DNA from: Nepenthes gracilis
Lineage: Eukaryota > Streptophyta > Magnoliopsida > Caryophyllales > Nepenthaceae
Assembly (NCBI GenBank): GCA_033239525.1
Contig: BSYO01000026.1
Span: forward strand, 8,170,371-8,234,370
Direction: 5' to 3'
Length of the DNA stretch: 64,000 nt
Shown: positions 12,344 through 22,109 of the stretch, piece after piece
Layout: each line of letters opens with the position of its first letter
Numbering within the stretch: the first letter of the stretch is position 1
Notes under the pieces: generated by a model
What the model was told of the DNA's origin: nothing
The model's database searches: none
What the model saw: the letters and a program-made list of their open reading frames with translations, nothing else
Program-made: the position numbers and the translations under genes

Positions 12344-12844
12344 AGAAGTAAGATATACAAGGCTGTGCTCAATACACATGGACTCCCATGGAGGCTCTCA
12401 GGACACCCTCATATATGCTTCTGGCTCTCATGTCCTTTGGCCCACTCCACTCCTCCATAAAAACACATGGACTTCTACGGAGTAAATCTTCCAGCCACCA
12501 ACCATGACTTTCTATGTGCTCATGAATTCAGCCAAGAAATGACATTTCATTCTAATGCAAATCCCCCACTTGCCATACATGGACTGAATCCTGGGTTTAA
12601 GAATTCTGTATTCAGCTAGGAAATTGCAGCTTCTTTTGTTGTTATAAGGGGATAGGGTTTGCATGAAAAGAAATGTTAACCAAAAATACATTAATCTAAA
12701 ACAGAAGGCTGATGCACTACAGGAGATGCTCAGAATTATCATCTCTTTTGATTTTCCATTTAATACAACGAGTTCTTCAACGTGTTGGTTGAATTATTAA
12801 AAAACATAATATATATAAGTCATTAGATATCAAACATATTTTTA

Positions 12845-13030
12845 TTAAAGTTTTTCTTTTATATCTCGATCTATTTGTTTTTCAACCATTTCTTGAATTT
12901 GATATTTATTATCTATTGAAGTTACAAATACTAATAGCCATTGAGTTAAATTTGAAAAAAAATCATACTTTAAAATAAGTACCAAAAAAAAAAAAAAAAA
13001 CATACCTATTTTCTGACGAGGGTTAGGCAA
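12845..13030 (-). pseudogene. coding-like fragment shared with the big CACTA element
   Basis: The minus-strand frame contains LLVFVTSIDNKYQIQEMVEK. It pairs with a plus-strand frame at 60227-60451 that contains LLVFVTSMDNEYQIQEVVEE. Most differences are conservative at the protein level, which suggests the stretch was translated in the ancestral element. It may be an exon of the TNPA-like gene. The function is not recognised. Confidence 0.5.
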
Positions 13031-13990
13031 GGGAAGTAAAGATCAATTGCATCATTAGCAGCAAATAATTTATATGCATATACTTATAATGTAGCCATTA
13101 CATAGATAAATTTATTTATATATTTTAAAAAATATCGCAAAACAGAGTATTAGCTAAGCATTCACCCCTTTCTTTTCAACTACTCCTGCATGAAAGTATC
13201 CTAAAGAGAGAGAAAATAGATAATGCACTTCCCCTACTAGTGGCTAAAAAGGATGATGTCCGTACCGAAAAAGACACAAGAATAAATGAGGATTTGTTCA
13301 TTGTTAACTCATTCTCTTCCATCTTTGGCTAGGTTTAATTTAACTATTGTCTTAAGTATGAAATTTATATTTACCATATCATTTTTGTTAATTAAAGCTA
13401 AATATGAAGTGAAGAATAGTTGCCTTACACATTACACATGAAACATCTAAGGCTACTTACTCGGAACCAAGAAGCAACCCCCTCGATTGCTTCTTTATTT
13501 CCTCGCTTTCACACACACGAATCAAAATAACTCGACCCAGCAATGAAGCACGAATTAGGCCGAGAAATCTTGCAGCTAAAACCCACCATTTGGTAACTTT
13601 CACTAGAGAATAACAGTGATATATGCAATAAAATCAAATAGTAAGAGAGAAATATATCATTTTTTAATGGAGATTGAGCTATATTACAATGGCCTGTTTA
13701 AATGTGAAAGGAATACTGCCTAGCACGGAGTTCACTTCATTTTCAACAATGGTAGTGGACGCAGCAAGAGAAAACACACTGTTGAGTGTATATGAGAAGT
13801 CTCTCTAATCCATCTACAATCCTTCAGAGTTAATAACAATGATTTGAATGGAAGGAGAACAAAAATACAAAGTTTATAGTTCATTTTAGTGAAGCATATT
13901 GCTCACAACAAGGCAAAGTAGATCTTTGAACATACACAGCCCGAAAAACAAAGGACTTGAGCCATATATTCAATATACGACCCAAGCTTT

Positions 13991-14594
13991 TTTAGCCATT
14001 CTAAGAACAGTAGAAGTAAGAATAAATTGTCAAAATCCATATTTTCTACCTGAATAATTTTTCCCCCTGAACTTACTCTTTTTGCTTGTCCCTTCCCATG
14101 TCCACTACTACTAAAAAAAAAAGATATTGAAAACTATAAAAAATATTCATCATTTTTAAAAATTAATTAAACGTATAAGACCACATTAAAAATTCAATCA
14201 TTTTGAGTTTTAGTATAGAAGATGACTTCAAAAATAATGATAATAAAAATATAAGTAAAGTTTAAATATAAGTAAATTATTATTAAATATATTTTATCTA
14301 TATTTATAAATTATAATGTTAAAAATATTCGATAAAATAAATAAAATGTGATATATTTTTATCATTTTTTATATAATTTTATTTTTTATATATATTTTTA
14401 TTTTTTAATATTAGGGTCATTCAGCGTCACGCACAGCCTAGCACAAGCAAGCCACGTGTCGTGTCAACCCAATACATATTTGTCTCGTGCCGTGCTGACA
14501 CATTTAGATAAGGATGACCCATTCAACACCAATATAGTATATCTCTAAGTATCGGTTACCATCAATTTTATGCCTACATTAAATCTTACCAATG
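13991..14594. other. AT-rich spacer, pre-insertion flank of the LARD element
   Basis: This is mostly A/T with no gene recognised. Its right end, up to the GACAG at 14595-14599, was contiguous with position 22033 before the 7.4-kb element inserted. It is therefore the original 3' flank of the ZOP1-like gene. Confidence 0.6.
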
Positions 14595-14599
14595 GACAG
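14595..14599 (+). repeat. target-site duplication, left copy (GACAG)
   Basis: It is identical to GACAG at 22028-22032, immediately outside the other LTR. Confidence 0.9.
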
Positions 14600-14829
14600 T
14601 GATAGGTCCAATAACCATGGGCCAATGGACTAGGCCCCGCAGCAAGCCTACAATTCAATATAATTCTTTCAAAGTAAACGCCCCACATCGCCTTTGAAAG
14701 AATAGTACATCTATAAATCTCACTATAAAAGCAAGCATCCTCAAGTATTAAAAGACAAGTTAGAGAAACTCGAAGAAGCTTCATAAGGCTCTATATTACT
14801 CGGAGAATGGCATAGCCGTAGCTAGCCGA

Positions 14830-15370
14830 TCTCCAATGAGAGCAAACTGGCGGTTAGGAGACCCTCGACTCTCCTCTCATTCAGGAGGCCCCTCGACTCT
14901 CCGCCCATCCGAAGTCCCTCGGCCACCTTTAGTTCATGAGGCTTTTAGTCCTCTCGTTTAGAGGCCATCGGACTTTTGCCGCCAGGAGGCTTTCAGCCCT
15001 CCTCCCGTCCAGAGGCTATCAGCCTTCTGTTAGTTAGGAGGCCCTCAGTCATCCGTCTGCCAGGAGGCCCTCATCCCTACTCCAATTCGGAGGCTCTCAG
15101 CCCTTTGCCGCCAAGGGACTCTCAGCCCTCCTCCTTTCCGGAGGCCCTCAGCCCACCGTCTGCCAGAAGGCCCTCAGCCCTCCTCTAGTCCGGAGGCCCT
15201 CGGCCCTCCGCCGCTAGGAGGCTTTCAACCCTCATTCTGTTCGGAGGCCCTCAGTTCTCCACCTAGGAGACGCGGAGCTCTCCTCCTTCCAGGAGGCACG
15301 GAGGCCCTCAACCCTCCTGTCCGGAGGCCCTCAGCCCTCCGTCTTGGAGTCACGATCCCTCCATCCCGGA
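14830..15370 (+). repeat. minisatellite A in the 5' LTR (GGAGGCCCTCAGCCCTCC)
   Basis: Degenerate units of roughly 20-35 bp are built on GGAGGCCCTCAGCCCTCC. The equivalent block in the right LTR is about 20395-20830. Confidence 0.85.
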
Positions 15371-15454
15371 GTCAAAAACTTCTTGTCCAAGAGTTAATCC
15401 TCTGCTCAGGAAACCAGAACGTTTACTCACTAGTACAACTTAGCCCTTCTCTAA

Positions 15455-16220
15455 ATCGTCCCTCTGTATTGCGCACCTATAAGCCACCCCTCTGTCGGGC
15501 GCACCTCCAAACCGCCCTCCATGGGCACACCTATTAGCCGCCCTCTACAAGCGCAACTATAAGCCGCCCCTCCACTTGGCACACCTCTAAGCCGCGCTCC
15601 ATGGGCGCAACTATAAGCCGCCCCTCTACTGGGCGCACCTCTAAGCCGCCCTCTATAAGCGCACCTATAAGCCGCTCCTCTACCGGGAGCACCTATAAGC
15701 CGCTCCTCTGCCGGGCGCACTCCAAGCCGCCTTCCGTGAGCGCACCTATAAGCCGCCCTCCGTGGGCGCAAGTAAAGCCGCCCTCCACCGAGCGCACCTC
15801 TAAACTGCCCCTCTACCGGACGCACCTCTAAACTGCCCCTCTACCGGACGCACCTATAAGCCACCCCTCTATCGGGCGCACTCCAAGCCGCCCTCCGCAG
15901 GCTCACCTAAAAGCCGCCCGCTGTCGAGCACACCTCTAAGCTGCCCCTGCTGGGCGCACTCCAAACCGCCTTCTACGGGCTCACCTAAAAGCCGCCCCTC
16001 TACTAGGCGCACCCATAGGCCACCTCTCTGCTAGGTGCACTCCAAGCCACCCTCCACGGGCGCACCTCTAAGCCACCCCTCTGCCTGGCGCACCTCTAAG
16101 CCGACCCTCTATTGGGCGGCCGCCCTTCTTCCAAGTGCACTTCCAAGCCGCCCTTCTTCCAAGTGCACTTCCAAGCCGCCCTCCGCAGACGTACAGGTAA
16201 GTCGTCCCTCTATCGGGCGC
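15455..16220 (+). repeat. minisatellite B in the 5' LTR (GGGCGCACCTCTAAGCCGCC)
   Basis: About 25 units of roughly 30 bp have the core GGGCGCACCTCTAAGCCGCC. Long open frames on both strands are by-products of the repeat. The same array occupies about 20935-21730 of the right LTR. Confidence 0.85.
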
Positions 16221-16525
16221 ATTAACGAAACTCAAGCCTTCAAATACATCCCTCTCACACTCCCCTGATCGCTGCATCTTTGCATTCTCACCACGTTTAC
16301 CTTTAAACGTGTATTCCTCCATTTATTACGAAAGATATCTAACTTGAGCGTCGAAGTGTTAACGGGGGATAGCCTCCCGTTGTCCTCTAACCTCTTGTTT
16401 GTGGTTTGTGTTGTATAGGTTCTTCGTTATCAGTAACGGAGACCGGACTCGATCCAAATCGACCCGCAACGAAAGATTTGAAGGCACTCTAATCCGTACA
16501 ACAATTGGGGACCCGAGACGCAACA

Positions 16526-16541
16526 TTAGCGCCATCTGTGG
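16526..16541 (+). other. primer-binding-site-like sequence of the LARD element
   Basis: TTAGCGCCATCTGTGG lies directly after the 5' LTR. It resembles the TTGGCGCC-type sequence found at this position in several plant Gypsy lineages. The priming tRNA is not assigned. Confidence 0.6.
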
Positions 16542-17179
16542 AAAACGCAATAAAAAATCTAACGTCTCCCCTCAGCACTCAATCTCTTACGTAAAACAAA
16601 CACAGTCAATATCCGTGCTCCAGCAAGCACGTCAGTTGAAGTTATCACCTCCCATGGCAACGACCCCTCGTCGGGTAGCCATACCAATAGGTGATAGATG
16701 CCAAATGTGCGAGCGCGCGGCATTCAATAGAGCACCCTCTTCCTGACCGATTGCATCCGTCAGACGATGTAATATTGGGGGCTTCTTCGATCAGCTTTCA
16801 AGCGATCCGAGAAAGTCACATCCTCAGATGATCAATCGGCATGACGACCTTAGGACCCAGGCGGCCCCCAGTACCTATCTCATCAGCCCCATGACCTCGG
16901 TATTCGCAAGTATCCGAGCGACAGGGCCCACTCTCAGAGAAGTGATCGATTTGGTTCTAAGAAGCCAGGCCAAAGGGCCAGACTAGGTAACAAAGCTTCC
17001 CTAAAAACTTAAGCTTCACTTCCATCCTTCGCTCTTCAACTAAATAGAGCGTATTGGAGCCCTACATAACGCAAAAACTCTCCGGCACTTTGTCTCTCAT
17101 TCAGTCGGCTTGTTGTAGTTTTTCGGACTAAGGAGCTCTCCAATATTCCAGTCAAACTGAGGAGCATTCCGGCATTCCA

Positions 17180-17690
17180 ATCAAATTAAGTAGCGTTTCG
17201 GCTCTCCAGGCGGTCACCTTCATTGCCAAATCTTCTCTAGCCTGTCGGAGCTCTCATTATTAGATCTTCTCTAGCCTGACGAAGCTCTCGTCGTCAGATC
17301 TTCTCTACCTACCGGAACTCCTCGCCGCTAGATATCTCTAGCCTATCGTAGCTCCTCACCGTCGGATCTTCTCTTGCCTGCCGAAGCTCCTCATCGCTAG
17401 ATCTTCTCTTGCCTGCCGGAGCTCTCGCCGCCAGATCTCTCTGGCCTGTCGGAACTCATCGCTAGATCTTCTCTGGCCTGTCGTAGCTCTTCGCCGTCAG
17501 ATCTTCTCCAGCCTGTCAGAGCTCCTCGTCGTAGATCTCTCCGGCCTGTCGGAGCTCCTCATCGTAGATCTCTCCGGCCTGTCGGAGCTCCTCGCCGTAG
17601 ATCTCTCCGGCCTACCAGAACTCATCACTAGATCTTCTCTAGCCTACCCGAGCGCTCGCCGCTAGATCTTCTCCGGCCTGATCTTCACCA
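17180..17690 (+). repeat. minisatellite C in the LARD interior (~35 bp)
   Basis: About 14 copies have the core AGATCTTCTCTAGCCTGTCG followed by GAGCTCCTCGCCGCT. Nearby copies near 17540-17600 are almost identical to each other, so the array is still homogenising or was recently expanded. Confidence 0.85.
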
Positions 17691-18261
17691 CACAGTATCA
17701 CTCCAGTCAGTAGGCCGATCCCGCTGCCACCTATTGCACTGCAGCAGCCCTATAAAAGTCATGGAAAAACTTGCAATGAGGGCTCCACATGCTCGACCCA
17801 CCACCCATTGCACCACAGAAAATATCATCTAGCCCAGCGCTGCATTGATCCGGGTCACCTGAGGCAGTATCAGCCGACAACAGAACCCGAACCATTGGCC
17901 AACAAGCTACCTAGTGCGGCAATAGCACGCTACCCAACCAATTCATGGCACAGGACCGAATCCTACGGAGTATAGGGACCGAAACCGAGGCGCCTACCAA
18001 AGTGCCCTGACGACCCTCCGAAATGGTGCACGCTAGCCGTACACTTGATACGATGAGTCGATTACAAAAGCACCACTAACACGCCGACGATAATTCCACG
18101 CCGAATCCAGGTAAGTCTTGCATATTCCATACTGCTTGCTTGAATCATATTTTCGTTAATAGGATAAAAATATTATCTACTCATACGAGTGATTACATAA
18201 CACTGCATAAAATCATACGACCTAGACTGCCCCTAATTCGGGCAGGTTTTCATCCGTTTGT

Positions 18262-18465
18262 AACTAAGCTCTGGTTATCCAGACAGCCCATGAGCAGTCG
18301 TAACTAAACCCTAGTCATCCAGGCGACTCATGAACGGTCGAATTAAACCCTGGTCATCCAAGTGGCCCGTAAGCGGTCGAATTAAACCTTAGTCATTCAA
18401 GCGATTCATAAGCGGTCGAATTAAACCCTGGTCATCCAAGCGACCCGTAAGCGGTCAAATTAAAC
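18262..18465 (+). repeat. minisatellite D in the LARD interior (~40 bp, about five copies)
   Basis: The unit is GGTCATCCAAGCGACCCGTA followed by AGCGGTCGAATTAAACCCT. The five copies are well conserved. Confidence 0.85.
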
Positions 18466-18739
18466 CTCAATCCCGTCATCGAGCGTCTAATGTGTGGTCA
18501 AATTCAAAACCTTAGGGAGCTTTTCAACATACGTGTGGCAACCTCCTCCCGAATGAGAGAGCACCATCAGTCAATGATAGTCAGCAGACTAGGACCAGAT
18601 GCATGAAAGCTATGACATCCTCAAGAAGGACTGAGCATTGACAGTACATGCGAGTGACGGCCTAGGCTAGCAAAAGCCCGGTAACGATAGCTTCCAAGCT
18701 TGCCAGCAACCTCATCTTCTCAGCGCCATGACCTCCTCC

Positions 18740-19144
18740 TATTAGGGGCGAGCACAACCAACCAGATGTGTTCGTCCAAGGCCAGAAGGCTTAGATGACA
18801 ACCACGTCTCCTCATGGCCACAACTTCCCTTCACGGGAATGATTAGGATCCAATGCAAATTAACACCAGCAGCCCTGACACTCACTAGAAAGCAAAGCGG
18901 CATCCTCGAAGAGGGAGTCACAAAGATCGGGATCCCAGGCTTGGTCGTGGTCACAATATCGACCCATTTGTTCGATCCGAGAGTTAAAGGATCCCCAGTT
19001 TCACCAACTGAGCTTCCTGGGGGCTCCTCACTCCTAGTCCCATTGGTTGACTCGCCAATGGCAAGAGCCATTCCAAAGAGCGCAAGGTGCATCCTATTGC
19101 TACAGCTCGAACGATCAGCTATCTTAAGGCAAGTCACCTCCTGA
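18740..19144. other. longest non-repetitive part of the LARD interior, overlapping open frames
   Basis: Frames of 101 codons (plus) and 131 codons (minus) overlap here. Neither shows a gag, protease or other retroelement motif. I do not recognise either and regard them as chance, though a relic of gag cannot be excluded. Confidence 0.3.
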
Positions 19145-19261
19145 CCTCTCGAAGTGCGTCATTACACTGAGGAGATTGACCTCGAGCGTGAGATCTTTCC
19201 TCTACACACTCCTAGGTCTTACTTGAGACTCGAAAGGCTCGCAACAGATCTAGCTAACAAA

Positions 19262-19990
19262 TATTTTTGGCTCTGAACTACTCTCAGGATTCGAGCACTT
19301 CACCGGTTAACTTTTCTGATCAACAAAGATTTCCAACTTTGAACTGCTCTCCGAATTTGAGCACTTCGTCAGTCAACTTTTTCGATCAACAAAGATTTCG
19401 GCCCAGAATTACTCTCCGGATTTGAGCACTCTGCCGATCAACAGATCCGGCAAACAAAGATTTTCGGTTCTGAACTGCTCTCCGGATTTGATCACTTCCT
19501 CGGTCAACGGATCCGGCCAACAAAGATTTTCGACTCTAAATTGCTCTCCAGATTTGAGCACTTCGCCGGTCAACGGATCCGGTTAACAAAAATTTTGACT
19601 CTAAACTACTCTCCAGATTCGAGCACTTTGCAGTCAACTTTTTCAGTCAACAAAGATTTTTCGCTTCGAACTGCTCCCCGGATTCGAGTACTTTGCCAGT
19701 CAACGGATCCGATCAACAAAGATTTTTAGCTCCGAACTGCTCTCCGAATTGGAGTACTTTTCTGATCAACGGATCCAGTCAAACAAAGATTTTTGACTCC
19801 AAACTGCTCTTCGGATTCGAGCACTTCGTCGATCAACAATGCTTTTTGACTCTGAACTGCTCTCCAAATTCGAGCACTTCGGCGGTCAACGAAGCTTTTC
19901 AGCTCTAAATTGCTCTCCGATTTCGAGCACTTCGCCGGTCAACAAAATCGGACAACCATATTTTCGGCTCTGTTCCGTTCTCCGGATCAA
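19262..19990 (+). repeat. minisatellite E in the LARD interior (~63 bp, about 11 copies)
   Basis: The unit is CTGAACTGCTCTCCGGATTC, GAGCACTTCGCCGGTCAACG, GATCCGGTCAACAAAGATTT. Copies vary by small indels and substitutions. Confidence 0.85.
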
Positions 19991-20141
19991 GTGATTCGGT
20001 CCACCAAGCTGGTCAACCATCAATCTGGTTCCCTCCACTCTTAAGATTCAAACATTTTGGTCAATGAATCCAAGTCAAGGGGACAATATGATCAGTCTCG
20101 TCCCATCATGAACATACCGAAGGCCGAAAATTCGATCTACC

Positions 20142-20155
20142 GGCGTGGGGGCAAG
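20142..20155 (+). other. polypurine-type tract before the 3' LTR
   Basis: GGCGTGGGGGCAAG abuts the TG start of the right LTR. This is where plus-strand priming occurs in LTR elements and it confirms the plus orientation. Confidence 0.75.
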
Positions 20156-22027
20156 TGATGGGCCCAATAATCATGGGCCAGGCCCTGCAGCAAGCCTACA
20201 ATTTAATATAATTCTTTCAAAGTAAAAGTCCTACATTACTTTTGGAAAAATAGTACATCTGCAAATCCTACTATAAAAGCAAGTATCCTCAAGCATTGAA
20301 GGACAAATTGGAGAAGCTCGAAGAAACTCCATATGGCTCAGAGAATGGCATAGCCGTTGCTAGCTGATCTTCAATGAGAGCAAACTGGCGGCCGGGAGAC
20401 CCTCGACCCTCCTTTCATCCAGGAGGCCCCTCGGCTCTCCACCCATCCGGGGCCCCTCGGCCACCTCCAGTTCTTGAGGCTTTTAGTCCTCTTGTTTAGA
20501 GGCTGTCGGACCTCTACCGCCAGAAAGCCCTCAACCCTCCTCCTGTCTAGAGGCCATCAGCCTTCTGTCAGTTAGAAGGCTCTCAGCCCTCCGCCTACTA
20601 GGAAGCCCTCAACCACTAGGAGGCTCTCAACTCTCCTCCTGTTCGGAGGCTCTCAGTCCTCCACTCAGGAGGCGCGGAGCTCTCCTCCTTCCAGAAGGCA
20701 CGGAGGCCATCGGCCCTCCGCCACCAGGAGGGCCTCAGCCCTCCTCCCATCCGGAGGCCCTCAGCCCTCCATCGTCCGGAGGCCCTCAGCCTTCCGCTAA
20801 CCAGGAGGCCATTAGCCCTCCGTCTTAGAATCACGATCCCTCCATCCTGGAGTCAAGAGCTTGTTGTCCAAGAGTTAATCCTCTATTCAGGTAACCCGAA
20901 CGTTTACTCACTAGTACAACTTAGTCCTTCTCATCTAAGTCACCCTTCTGTCAAGCGTACCTATAAGCCGCCCCTCTGCCAGACGGACCTCCAAGCCCCC
21001 CTCCATGGGCGCACCAATAAGCCGCCCTCCGAGGGTGCAACTATAAGCCGCCCCACTACCAGGCGCACCTCTAAGCCGCCCCTCTACCAGGCGAATCCAA
21101 GCCGCCCTCCACGGGTGCAACTATAAGCCGCCCTCCACGGGTGCAACTCTTCTAAGTCGCCCATCTGCCGGGCGCACTCCAAGCCGCCCTCCATGGATGC
21201 ACCCATAAGCCGTCCTCCGCGGGCGCAACTACAAGCTGCCACTCTATCGGGCGCACCTCTAAGTCGCACGTCTGCCGGGCGCACTCCAAGCCACCCTCTA
21301 TCGGGCGCACTCCAAGCCGTTCTCCGATGGCGCACCTAAAAGTCACCCCTCTATCGGACGCACCTTTAAGCCGCCCATCTGCTGGGCACACTTCAAGCCG
21401 CCCTCCTCAAGCGCACCTAAAGCCGCCCCCTCTCTTCGACGCACCTCTGTTCGGCCTATCCGCAGCGCACCTCTAAGCCGCCCGAGTGCACTTGCCGCCT
21501 CTTGAGAGCACCTAAAAACCGCCCCTCTGTCGACGCACTTCTAAACCACCCCTTTGTCGAGCGTACCTATAAACCGCCACTCTATCGGGCGCACCTCTAA
21601 GCCGCCCTCAATGGGCGTACCTATAAGCCACCCCTCTGTCGGGCGCACCTCCAAGTCGTCCTCCGTGGGTGCACTTATAAGCCACCCTTTGGCGGCGTAC
21701 AGGTAAGCCGGCCCTCTACCGGGCGTACACGAAACTCAAGCCTCCAAATACATCCCTCTCACACTCCCCTCATCGCTGCATCTTTGAATTCTCACCATGT
21801 TTACCTTTAAACGTGCATTCATCCATTTATTGCAGAAAATATCTGACTTGAGTATCGGAGTGTCAACAAAGAATAACCCCGTTGTCATCTGATCTCTTGT
21901 TTATGGTTCGTGTTGTGCAGGTTATTGGTTATCAGTGACGGAGACCGGACCCGATCCAGATCGACCCGCAATTGAAGATTGGAAAGCTCCCTAATCCGTA
22001 CAACAATTAGGGACCCCAGACAAAACA
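20156..22027 (+). repeat. 3' LTR of the LARD element
   Basis: The LTR is 1872 bp, with the same order as the left LTR: conserved head, minisatellite A, minisatellite B, conserved tail. The length difference lies mainly in minisatellite copy number. It ends at 22027, just before the GACAG duplication. Confidence 0.85.
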
Positions 22028-22032
22028 GACAG
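22028..22032 (+). repeat. target-site duplication, right copy (GACAG)
   Basis: It is identical to 14595-14599. It lies 77 bp beyond the stop codon of the minus-strand ZOP1-like gene, so the element landed in that gene's 3' region. Confidence 0.9.
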
Positions 22033-22109
22033 CAGTGAACATCATTATTACCAGAAGATAGAATTCAAATTAGCCTAGTCAGGAAGGAACTTCGGCTATT
22101 CTTACTGTC

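Larger units (their letters stand above)
11411..13990 (-). mobile_element. decayed CACTA (En/Spm-like) derivative, internally deleted
   Basis: The left terminus CACCACAATAATATTAATC resembles the CACTACAAAAAATCTAATT terminus at 47259. It is followed by the same kind of AGTGATAAAAA/TTACTAAAA subterminal words. Reverse-complemented sequence from about 13930 to 12780 matches the interior of the big CACTA element at about 59600-60510, including the coding-like stretch at 12845-13030. The copy is therefore inverted relative to the big element. No TNPD core domains remain. The right terminus was not located, so the right end is approximate. Confidence 0.6.
14600..16525 (+). repeat. 5' LTR of the LARD element
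   Basis: The LTR is 1926 bp. Its first 190 bp are well conserved with the right LTR. Two minisatellites follow (14830-15370 and 15455-16220), then a conserved tail with AACGGAGACCGGACTCGATC and CTAATCCGTACAACAATT. The end at 16525 was set by comparing with the right LTR, where similarity stops just before GACAG. Confidence 0.85.
14600..22027 (+). mobile_element. complete non-coding LTR element (LARD type), Gypsy-like signals
   Basis: Two long direct repeats (14600-16525 and 20156-22027) begin TGATAGGTCC/TGATGGGCCC and end in ACA. They are bounded outside by a perfect 5-bp duplication, GACAG. A primer-binding-like sequence TTAGCGCCATCTGTGG follows the left LTR, and a purine tract GGCGTGGGGGCAAG precedes the right LTR. 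Both signals orient the element on the plus strand. The 3.6-kb interior has no gag, protease, RT or integrase motif in any frame and consists largely of minisatellite arrays. Large retrotransposon derivatives of this kind move with proteins supplied by autonomous relatives. The LTRs differ at many sites, so the insertion is not recent. Confidence 0.9.

Noticed and set aside
11984..12485. Frames of 138-158 codons
   Set aside because: They lie mostly within the LINE fragment 11847-12343 and overlap each other in different frames. No motif.
15451..16268. Open frames of 77-124 codons on both strands
   Set aside because: They follow the period of the GGGCGCACCTCTAAGCCGCC minisatellite and encode only its repeat in several frames.
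18742..19144. Possible gag relic in the LARD interior
   Set aside because: No zinc knuckle or gag motif in either strand's frame, and composition is like the rest of the non-coding interior.
14830..19990. Regular repeat arrays that might suggest CRISPR
   Set aside because: The units are head-to-tail without unique spacers, and the setting is a plant LTR element.
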